Source: Collimonas sp. OK307 (GTDB taxonomy: Bacteria; Pseudomonadota; Gammaproteobacteria; Burkholderiales; Burkholderiaceae_D). Taken from it: a stretch of 64,000 nt of DNA. The stretch covers positions 1 through 64,000 of the forward strand of contig NZ_FOQI01000017.1 in the NCBI RefSeq assembly GCF_900113705.1. The letters run 5' to 3'. The notes beneath the pieces were generated by a model. The model ran no database searches, was not told where the DNA came from, and worked only from the letters and a program-made list of their open reading frames with translations. Positions 57,202 through 64,000 of this stretch are shown piece by piece. A program made the position numbers and the translations under genes. The stretch's first letter is position 1. Each line of letters opens with the position of its first letter.

Positions 57202-58239
57202 ATGCACACTGGCTCGGGAATTCTGGATCGATCGTCGCTCGGAAGTGGCTCGTTGTTCGTAGCACCTGCCATGCTTGCACTTTTCTATCCGTTTTTCTTG
57301 AAGGGATTCAATTTCAGCCTTGTCACAGACGGCCCGTCCTTATCGCCGGTGCTCATGCTGGCACTGGCATTTTCCGTTCCATCATATGGCTTTTTTGCCA
57401 GCCTAAAACTGGGACGTATCGCCCAGCCTGATCTATCTCAAGTGATCGCTAAGCGATTGGCTCTCCTGGCTGTGGCAACGCCACCAATTTACACCGCAAC
57501 GGGAGTGCTACTGTACATGGCTGGCGATCCGATAGCCGATACCACCTTATGGATAATCGGCTGGGCACTCATTGCCTTTTACAGCATCATTTCCATGAGA
57601 CGTGCGAAAGGAACTCCGGTCGGTGCCGTCACTGCGTCGCCACGCCTACGCATAATGCACGGGATCAGTGCGCTTTGCATCATCGTGCTATTTTTAACGA
57701 TGCACCTATTGAACCACCTTGCCGGGTTACTCAGCGAGGAGACACATCGCCATGTAATGGACATGTTTCGCATGATCTACCGCGCTCGGCTGATTGAACC
57801 GATGATAGTTTTTCTTTTCTTTTTTCAAGTCGTTTCGGGACTCGGTCTTCTGCGCATCCACACTTTGCGGCCAGCCGATTTTTTCCGGACACTGCAGATA
57901 GCATCTGGCGCTTATCTGGTGTTCTTCATACTGGCACACATGAATTCGGTATTTATCTTCGCTCGTCGCTTCGCACACATTCTTACAGACTGGGATTTCG
58001 CTACCGGCGCACCAACCGGTTTGATTCAAGATGCTTGGAATATCCGCCTGGTACCGCACTACTATCTTGGCGTGTTCCTGGTGTTGTCCCACTTGGTGTT
58101 GGGCTGTCGAATTGTCGCTCTCGGGCACGGCGTCCGTCGTCTCCTGGCAGATCGATACGCGAAGGTAGGCATTGCTCTCTCTGCCGGAGCGGCATTGGCA
58201 ATCATGCTTGGTATGACCGGGATCCATTTTATCCACTAG
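57202..58239 (+). CDS. Multipass membrane protein of unknown family
   Basis: The 345-residue protein has about eight to nine predicted membrane helices and several membrane-embedded histidines (LRIMHGISALC, FLTMHLLNHLAG, ILAHMNSVFIFARR, RLVPHYYLGVFLVLSHLVLG), reminiscent of haem-binding cytochrome b-type proteins, but no family is recognised. An operator-like repeat lies upstream. It is followed by a short open frame and the efflux operon. Start at 57202 is the first reasonable ATG. Confidence 0.7.
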   Translation: MHTGSGILDRSSLGSGSLFVAPAMLALFYPFFLKGFNFSLVTDGPSLSPVLMLALAFSVPSYGFFASLKLGRIAQPDLSQVIAKRLALLAVATPPIYTATGVLLYMAGDPIADTTLWIIGWALIAFYSIISMRRAKGTPVGAVTASPRLRIMHGISALCIIVLFLTMHLLNHLAGLLSEETHRHVMDMFRMIYRARLIEPMIVFLFFFQVVSGLGLLRIHTLRPADFFRTLQIASGAYLVFFILAHMNSVFIFARRFAHILTDWDFATGAPTGLIQDAWNIRLVPHYYLGVFLVLSHLVLGCRIVALGHGVRRLLADRYAKVGIALSAGAALAIMLGMTGIHFIH

Positions 58240-58287
58240 TCAGGCCGGTAATTATCGATACTGGACTCACCTCCAAATAGGAAGAAA

Positions 58288-58404
58288 ATGTTCAACATCG
58301 CCGACACTGCCATTCCGCTCGTCGATCTGCAAGAATCGGATATTGCGGCCATAGCGACCTCGTCGCTGGGCATTCTTTCGCAGGCGGGGTCGAAATGCCA
58401 CTGA
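58288..58404 (+). CDS. Short open frame overlapping the efflux operon start
   Basis: The 38-residue frame starts ATG 58288 after AGGAAG and ends with a TGA that overlaps the ATG of the outer membrane efflux gene by 10 nt. The product MFNIADTAIPLVDLQESDIAA is unlike known leaders. It may couple translation of the efflux gene or be the stub of a lost gene. Coding status is uncertain. Confidence 0.4.
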   Translation: MFNIADTAIPLVDLQESDIAAIATSSLGILSQAGSKCH

Positions 58405-59873
58405 TCCACCGCCACTTTACCGCGCTGGCTGTTTTTGCGCTGATCGCCGGATGTACAACGGGCCCGGATTTTCACCGTCCTGAGGTGGCGACGCCCACCG
58501 CCGCTTTTATCACCCCGAATGCCAATGGATTGCCAAGTCAGACCACGCCAACCAAGATCGATAGCGCATGGTGGAGGATTTTTAACGATGAGGCCCTCAA
58601 CACCTTGGAAATTCGCGGGCAGCAAAGCAATCTTGATTTGCAGGTTGCTGCTACGCGCATCTTGCAGAGTCGAGCCCAGTTGGGCATTGCCGGCGCCGCT
58701 GGATTGCCCCACGTAAGTGTATCCGCCGATTATGCGCGCCAAGCACTCAGTGCTAACGGGCTGTTGGATAAGATCGGCGCCAACGACGTCCCTTACAATT
58801 TATACGAAGGCGGTTTCGATGTCAGTTGGGAAATAGATTTGTGGGGACATCAGCATCGGATTGAGGAGTCCGCCAAGGCCCGTGCGCAGGCAACTATCTT
58901 TCGCCGTGAAGGCGCGCGAGTAGCCTTGGAGACTGATATCGCCCGCAGTTACCTGTTATTGCGCGGGGTTCAAACTCAACTAGTCATCGTCGGACAAAAC
59001 CGTGACATTGCCGAACGCACGCTAGAACTTACGCGCAGCCGCGAGGCCAATGGCGTCGCCACTCGCTTCGATGCTGCCGCGGCCACGGCACAATTGGCCA
59101 CCATCAGTGCGCTCATACCCAGGTTACAGCAGCAACGGGATGCTTTGATGAACGCACTGGCGCTGCTACTTGCTGAGCAGCCGCGTGCATTGAATGCGGT
59201 GCTAAACGTCACGCCTATCAAAAGCGGCGTGCCGGCTTTGCCGGGAGAAGTGCCGGTGGGACTGCCTTCAGAATTGGCAAGGCGGCGGCCGGACATTTTG
59301 CAAGCCGAAGCTGCGCTGCATGCCGCAACGGCGGACATCGGTGTAGCAGAAGCTGACTTCTATCCGCGCATCGAGTTGACTGGCAGCTTGGGACTGCAGT
59401 CTCTGGAGGAAAGTAAATTCGGCAACTGGTCATCACGTAATTTTTCGATTGGGCCGACACTGCATCTGCCTATCTTTGAAGGTGGCCGCCTGAAGAGTTC
59501 GTTGGCGCTGACCAAGGCGCGCCAGCAAGAAGCGGCTATTGAATTCCAACAAACTGTCCTGCGTGCCTGGCATGAGATCGACAATGCATTGAACGCTTAT
59601 TCAGCCGAACAATGGCGCAACAACCAGCTGAAGCAGGCATTCGAGCAGAATCAACGCGCTTATACGTTCGCATTGCGACGTTACCAAGAAGGCGCGTCGA
59701 CATACCTGACAGTGCTTATTGCCCAACGCTCGGTTTTATCCAGCCAGATCGAGCTAGACGAAAGCTCTACCGGCATGGCGGTGGCGATGGTCGTGTTGTA
59801 CAAAGCCTTGGGAGGAGGATGGACTGACGGTGCTCGCGTGGATCAAGCTGCGCATTCTCGAGGCGCAACATGA
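58395..59873 (+). CDS. Outer membrane efflux lipoprotein (NodT family)
   Basis: The 492-residue protein is a TolC-like channel of the NodT/OprM lipoprotein type. It has a lipobox with C20 (ALIAGCTTG), and two OEP repeats of alpha-helical/beta segments from about residue 60 to 475, including AWWRIFNDEALNTLE and GLPSELARRRPDILQAEAALHAA. It delivers substrates across the outer membrane for the MFS pump and fusion protein encoded next. It overlaps the MFS gene by 4 nt. Confidence 0.93.
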   Translation: MPLIHRHFTALAVFALIAGCTTGPDFHRPEVATPTAAFITPNANGLPSQTTPTKIDSAWWRIFNDEALNTLEIRGQQSNLDLQVAATRILQSRAQLGIAGAAGLPHVSVSADYARQALSANGLLDKIGANDVPYNLYEGGFDVSWEIDLWGHQHRIEESAKARAQATIFRREGARVALETDIARSYLLLRGVQTQLVIVGQNRDIAERTLELTRSREANGVATRFDAAAATAQLATISALIPRLQQQRDALMNALALLLAEQPRALNAVLNVTPIKSGVPALPGEVPVGLPSELARRRPDILQAEAALHAATADIGVAEADFYPRIELTGSLGLQSLEESKFGNWSSRNFSIGPTLHLPIFEGGRLKSSLALTKARQQEAAIEFQQTVLRAWHEIDNALNAYSAEQWRNNQLKQAFEQNQRAYTFALRRYQEGASTYLTVLIAQRSVLSSQIELDESSTGMAVAMVVLYKALGGGWTDGARVDQAAHSRGAT

Positions 59874-61411
59874 ACGCGGCTCTGTCTGTCGCCTCCCCTT
59901 CAGGGTCTGCGCCAACCGCACCTGCGAGTGGCCAAATCGCTACGACGCTCAGCCTGCGCTTGATGGTAGGCCTGTCGGGGATATTACTCGCTGCGCTGAT
60001 GTCTGGATTGGGTAACCGTGTGGGAGCCATCGCATTAACAGACACGCGCGCAGCGTTGGGGCTGGGAGCTGACGACGGCGCTTGGCTGACTACCGCCTAC
60101 ACTGTGGGCGAATTGGTGGCGATGCCCATCTCCTGCTGGTTGGCGGTCACCTTTTCGTTGCGCCGTTTCCACATCTGTATGGTGGCAACGTATGCGCTAC
60201 TCAACCTGGTAATGCCAGAGATCCACGACCTGTCTCTGCTGGTGACTTTGCGAGCAATACAAGGATTGGCTGGCGGCATGTTGATTCCGGTCTTGATGAT
60301 GGCCGCGTTGCGCTTTCTTCCTTTATCTATTCGCCTGTATGGTTTGGCGATGTATGCGTTGACTGCCACCTTCCCACCTAATCTTGCATTCTGGGTAGCT
60401 GGCCAATGGTCCGATGTCTGGTTCGACTGGAGACTGATTTATTGGCAGACACTGCCGCTCTCTCTGGCGGTGATGTTGATGGTAGGCTGGGGATTGCCGC
60501 AGGATCCAGCTCTTCTCGGACGTTTGCGTCAGGCCAACTGGTTTGGACTGGTATGCGCATGCGTAGGGCTGACCATGCTGGGTACGGGCTTGGACCGCGG
60601 CGCCCGACTTGATTGGTGGCGCTCGGATCTGATTCTCTGGCTAGTCGGAGGTGGCGCCGCTGTCATTGGCATTTACCTACTCACTGAATGGTACCACCCA
60701 TCACCCTTTATTAAGCCGCAGCTACTAGGCAAACGTAATCTCGGATTAGGCTTCACCGCCTTTGTCATCATGTTGATGATCATGCTATCCGGCTCGCTGT
60801 TGCCCGCGATGCACCTGGAACGTGTGTGGGACTATCGCAACTTGCAAATTGCACCTGTCGGATTGATTGTCGCACTGCCTCAGCCGGTACTTGGTTCTTT
60901 GGTGGCGTTGCTGCTGTATCAGAAGTGGATCGATGCGCGACATGTATTTGTGTTGGGCTTAGCACTGATTGCGCTAGCCTGCTTCCTAGCAACCCGACTG
61001 TCAAGCGATTGGATCTGGTCGCAGTTTCTCATGGTGCAAATGTTAGAGGCTTGTGGTCAACCAATGGCGGTTGTCTCATTGCTTTTTTTATGCACCAGTG
61101 TAGTTCAACCGCTGGAGGGACCTTATGTAGCGGGCATTATCAACACATTGCGTGCATTCGGCTCGTTGCTTGGCGGCGCAATAGTTACCCATTTTCTGAC
61201 GCTGCGTGAACGCTTTCATAGCGATATGCTGCTCGACCACGTCGGACACAGCACCGGCAATTTTCCCCTGGTCACCAACGGACTTGCAAATGCTGTAAGG
61301 GAACAGGCTTTCATCCTCGCAGCATCAGATAGCTATCTGATGCTGGGTGCGATTGCATTGTTGCTTATCCCACTGGTGCTGTGTTTAAACCGGGTGCAGA
61401 CTCCATCTTGA
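59870..61411 (+). CDS. DHA2-type MFS efflux pump (EmrB-like)
   Basis: The 513-residue protein has 14 membrane helices and DHA2-family features such as TDTRAALGLGADDGAWLTTAYTVGELVAMPIS and the helix 2-3 loop. It exports drugs or organic anions with protons and pairs with the fusion protein downstream. The ATGA overlap with the outer membrane gene and the 14-nt gap to the emrA-like gene show one operon. Substrate unknown. Confidence 0.9.
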   Translation: MNAALSVASPSGSAPTAPASGQIATTLSLRLMVGLSGILLAALMSGLGNRVGAIALTDTRAALGLGADDGAWLTTAYTVGELVAMPISCWLAVTFSLRRFHICMVATYALLNLVMPEIHDLSLLVTLRAIQGLAGGMLIPVLMMAALRFLPLSIRLYGLAMYALTATFPPNLAFWVAGQWSDVWFDWRLIYWQTLPLSLAVMLMVGWGLPQDPALLGRLRQANWFGLVCACVGLTMLGTGLDRGARLDWWRSDLILWLVGGGAAVIGIYLLTEWYHPSPFIKPQLLGKRNLGLGFTAFVIMLMIMLSGSLLPAMHLERVWDYRNLQIAPVGLIVALPQPVLGSLVALLLYQKWIDARHVFVLGLALIALACFLATRLSSDWIWSQFLMVQMLEACGQPMAVVSLLFLCTSVVQPLEGPYVAGIINTLRAFGSLLGGAIVTHFLTLRERFHSDMLLDHVGHSTGNFPLVTNGLANAVREQAFILAASDSYLMLGAIALLLIPLVLCLNRVQTPS

Positions 61412-61425
61412 ACAAAGGATAGATT

Positions 61426-62493
61426 ATGGCGCTTCCAAAAACAGTAAGATTTCTTAGCGCAATCATGTTGATAGCGGTCGTCGTAGGAGCAGTGTATCTA
61501 CTGAACCGACACGAAAGCGACGCTGAGAAACAATATACAGACGACGCCTATGTGCAAGCGGATTTCACACTGGTGGCACCGCGTGTCGCGGGGCAGATTG
61601 CTAAAGTACTGGTGGAGGACAATGAAACCGTTCGAGCCGGTCAATTGCTGGCTGAAATTGACGATCGAGATGTGCAAGTAATGGTCGCCGCGGCAAATGC
61701 AGAGATAAATTCGGCTCAGGCAAGCGTCGAAAGCATCAATGCTCATCTCTTGCAGCAGGCCAACGTGATTCAACAGGCCGATGCCGCAGTAGTAGCAGAT
61801 GATGCCTCCATCGCGCTGGCGCAAGCCAATCTCCAACGTTATCGCAACCTGGCCAAGGATGGCTCTGGCACCTTGCAGGAAGCACAGCAAGCCGACGCAC
61901 AATTACGCATCCAGCAGGCTACACGCCAGCGCGACCAGGCCGCGCAAGGAGCTGCACGTCAACAGGTTAACGTCTTGCGGGCTGACCTCAAAAAGGCCCA
62001 GGCCGCACTGGCGCGTGCCAACGCTGCACTTTCCAGCGCGCAGCTTAATCTGTCCTACACGCGCATCTCTGCTCCAGTAGCCGGCACAGTAGCGCGGCGC
62101 TCCGTGCGTGTTGGTTCCTACGTTACCGTGGGCAATCCGCTATTGGCCTTAGTACCTCTGGATTCGCTCTATATCGAGGCCAACTATCGCGAAACCCAGT
62201 TGGTCGGTGTTCATCCCGGACAAGCAGTAAGAATAAAGGTCGATGCCTTGCCCGGTGTAATTCTGACCGGCCGTGTCACGAGCCTGGGGCCAGCTAGCGA
62301 CGTATCGTTCTCGCCAATTGCGCCACACAATGCCACCGGCAATTTCACCAAGATCGTGCAACGATTACCGCTTCGCATAAATCTGTCCCCAGGACAAAAA
62401 GCCATCGGGCAGTTGAGAGTGGGGATGTCGGTACAACCGACCATCGACAAAACAGATGGAGAAGAAAGACAGCACGTAGCTTTGTCGCATTAA
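61426..62493 (+). CDS. HlyD/EmrA-type membrane fusion protein
   Basis: The 355-residue periplasmic adaptor has an N-terminal membrane anchor (FLSAIMLIAVVVGAVYLL), a lipoyl-like half-motif around VAPRVAGQIAKVLVEDNETVRAGQLLAEID, a long coiled-coil hairpin (about 85-205), then the returning lipoyl motif SAPVAGTVARRSVRVGSYV. It links the MFS pump to the outer membrane channel. Spacing to the MFS gene is 14 nt. Complete. Confidence 0.92.
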   Translation: MALPKTVRFLSAIMLIAVVVGAVYLLNRHESDAEKQYTDDAYVQADFTLVAPRVAGQIAKVLVEDNETVRAGQLLAEIDDRDVQVMVAAANAEINSAQASVESINAHLLQQANVIQQADAAVVADDASIALAQANLQRYRNLAKDGSGTLQEAQQADAQLRIQQATRQRDQAAQGAARQQVNVLRADLKKAQAALARANAALSSAQLNLSYTRISAPVAGTVARRSVRVGSYVTVGNPLLALVPLDSLYIEANYRETQLVGVHPGQAVRIKVDALPGVILTGRVTSLGPASDVSFSPIAPHNATGNFTKIVQRLPLRINLSPGQKAIGQLRVGMSVQPTIDKTDGEERQHVALSH

Positions 62494-62723
62494 TCATCGA
62501 TCATCTATTTGCATATGCTGGTCGGATTTCCAAAGACAACGCAAAACGAGATTCTCGATAGCAAAAGAACGCTGTTTCCAAGGACATTTTTCCAGCTTGC
62601 ATTCGTTGGTACGCGGCTTTCCCCCGGACTCTTCGGTATCTCGAAAAAATATGGAAGCGAATTTTGGATGCGCTCAGAAAACCCGCGCCTCCGCTGCGCT
62701 GTATTGATTCGGAGATTTTAACG

Positions 62724-63206
62724 ATGATTTTTTCTAACCTGCTAAATTTCTTGCATTCCAGAGAACGGCATTCATACAGTGCAATAAAATTATTATCGAC
62801 GCTAAACGTCCAGGAATTGAAAAATCTCAATTCGGTGTTACATCACCGCACCTACGTCAGAGGCGAGATTATTTTTGACAAAGGTGAAGACGGTCAAGCC
62901 ATCTATTTCGTACTGGATGGAACAGTGACGCTTCAACGACCGCTTCCCGATGGCGATTATATGCTCACCAATATGGAAGCCGGCGACTCCTTTGGGATTC
63001 TGGCTCTCCTTCTTGATGAAGCACGCGAAGCTCAGGCACTTGCGCGTAGCAACTGCCAACTCGCGGTCCTGTTTCGGTCTGATCTGCAGCGTTTGCTTGA
63101 AACGCAGGCCACAATTGCGTCAAAAATCAATCTGGAAATGGCAAGGCAGCTGGCACGAATTCTTCACGATCTCGCCCTCCATGAGTCTCAACCGCTCAAC
63201 CTCTAA
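62724..63206 (+). CDS. Cyclic nucleotide-binding domain protein
   Basis: The 160-residue protein contains one cNMP-binding beta-roll (RGEIIFDKGEDGQAIYFVLDGTVTLQRPLPDGDYMLTNMEAGDSFGILALLLDEAREAQALA) and no helix-turn-helix, so it is not a normal Crp. It may sense a ligand or act as a signalling partner. The ATG at 62724 is chosen because upstream sequence lacks homology. It precedes the permease gene by 8 nt and is probably cotranscribed with it. Confidence 0.85.
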   Translation: MIFSNLLNFLHSRERHSYSAIKLLSTLNVQELKNLNSVLHHRTYVRGEIIFDKGEDGQAIYFVLDGTVTLQRPLPDGDYMLTNMEAGDSFGILALLLDEAREAQALARSNCQLAVLFRSDLQRLLETQATIASKINLEMARQLARILHDLALHESQPLNL

Positions 63207-63214
63207 TCGCCAAG

Positions 63215-64000
63215 ATGAATTACCCACCACACAACGCTTGGCGTCACCACTCCAGCAGTCCGCTTGGCGCGCTGGTCACCATGGCGGCTACCTGTTTAAC
63301 ACTATTGCTGTTTCGCGTAGCGCTCTGGCTGGTAGTGCCTCTTCTCTTGGCGCTTGTCCTTTATTACCTGCTCCGACCAGTATATTTTTGGCTAACCAGA
63401 ATTGGAATACGTCCAGATCTGGCCAGCGGCGCCGTAATTGCATGTTTTTGCGTGGCGGCAGCCTTGGCCTGTCTTTTCGCCATTCCCGGGATCAGTTCAT
63501 TCTTTTTGCAGGACCATGCATTCACCGAACGCTATGTTGCCGGAAGCCTACGACTTCTGCATCAGGTCGCCGCAGCAACCGACCTCCGCCTGGCGCGATT
63601 CGCGCCGAGCGATTTCACTGGAAAGCTTGACCATGAAATCATTAATTTCAAAGGCCGCCTCGCACAGATTGTCGCGCCGACGATTGCTGCACTGTCGCGC
63701 TGGGCGCCAGCGATGGTCTTGGTCCCCTTCTTCACCTTTTTCCTGTTAAAGGACGGGCAGAAATTAAATATACTGCTTACCAGAATGGTACCCAATGCCT
63801 TTTTCGAGTCAACGCTAGTTTTGCTATATGAGATCGACGAGGCGGCAAAGGCCTATTTTCGTGGATTGTTCCAGCTTACCGTCCTTGATACGTGCGTACT
63901 GTCCATAGGCATGGCTATTATTGGATTTCCAGCTCCGATATTATTAGGCGGGATTTCTGCAATCTTAATGTGGATTCCCTATCTTGGCGGTCTCATCGCC
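63215..64000 (+). CDS. AI-2E/PerM family permease, partial (runs off window)
   Basis: The frame opens at ATG 63215 and is still open at the window end (262 codons seen). The protein has several membrane helices (RVALWLVVPLLLALVLYYLLRPVYFWL, ASGAVIACFCVAAALACLFAIPG) and the conserved late segment ILLGGISAILMWIPYLGGLIA typical of the AI-2E transporter/PerM family. Substrate is uncertain for this family. It directly follows the cNMP-binding gene. Confidence 0.88.
   Translation, partial: MNYPPHNAWRHHSSSPLGALVTMAATCLTLLLFRVALWLVVPLLLALVLYYLLRPVYFWLTRIGIRPDLASGAVIACFCVAAALACLFAIPGISSFFLQDHAFTERYVAGSLRLLHQVAAATDLRLARFAPSDFTGKLDHEIINFKGRLAQIVAPTIAALSRWAPAMVLVPFFTFFLLKDGQKLNILLTRMVPNAFFESTLVLLYEIDEAAKAYFRGLFQLTVLDTCVLSIGMAIIGFPAPILLGGISAILMWIPYLGGLIA

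Overview
The window reads as chromosomal DNA of a betaproteobacterium, most likely Burkholderiales/Oxalobacteraceae and possibly Collimonas. That placement is inferred from gene content (kynR-kynBUA, pbpC next to a giant alpha-2-macroglobulin gene, CitMHS/AtuA cluster, gentisate route for 3-hydroxybenzoate, OmpC-like porin) and from GC-rich core genes interrupted by a patchier, lower-GC stretch. No rRNA, intact tRNA or CRISPR array was seen.

Layout. About 1-25.8 kb is core-like. It holds a perfect 28-bp inverted repeat and the tryptophan-to-anthranilate module (kynR divergent from kynB-kynU-kynA, with kynB apparently lacking a normal start codon). A secreted DRGH nuclease sits with three small unknown genes, followed by a GlxA/AraC regulator divergent from an isochorismatase-family hydrolase, a periplasmic cupin, and a signal peptidase I. 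A LysR-controlled CitMHS transporter plus AtuA-type gene pair comes next, then an EamA exporter, a DUF2975/XRE pair, a YccF protein, and the penicillin-binding protein 1C / alpha-2-macroglobulin pair.

About 26.0-47.7 kb is a mosaic accessory region. It starts at a tRNA-Ser 3'-end-like fragment and a P4-type integrase. It contains a LysR/alcohol-dehydrogenase/DUF1330 unit, a complete IS1182-family element whose terminal inverted repeats are visible, and a run of small genes that includes immunity-like proteins and a frameshifted membrane protein. Then come an IS21 remnant keeping istB but only the tail of istA, what looks like the 3' part of a large NTPase gene cut by that remnant, and a fatty-acid degradation cluster (FadH, Crp-like regulator, FadD, VWA protein, MoxR ATPase, acyl-CoA dehydrogenase, DUF4442, divergent TetR). 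A TetR stub and an XRE gene with a perfect operator-like palindrome close it. The 12-mer TTTTGATAGTCA occurs both beside the integrase (tandem) and at 47596, next to a second terminator + TTGGCGG module, which suggests the two ends belong together.

About 48.2-55.4 kb is a complete 3-hydroxybenzoate/gentisate catabolic operon: LysR divergent from 3HB 6-monooxygenase, gentisate dioxygenase, fumarylpyruvate hydrolase, aromatic-acid MFS carrier, maleylpyruvate isomerase and a porin. About 55.4-58.3 kb is a scarred junction with an etfA fragment, a short CMD-like stub, a cupin and an unknown multipass membrane protein. Three copies of a TTGG direct-repeat motif in this 1.2 kb look like a shared regulator's operators. 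About 58.3-64 kb holds a three-gene EmrAB/NodT-type efflux system, a cyclic-nucleotide-binding protein and the start of a PerM/AI-2E family permease that runs off the window.
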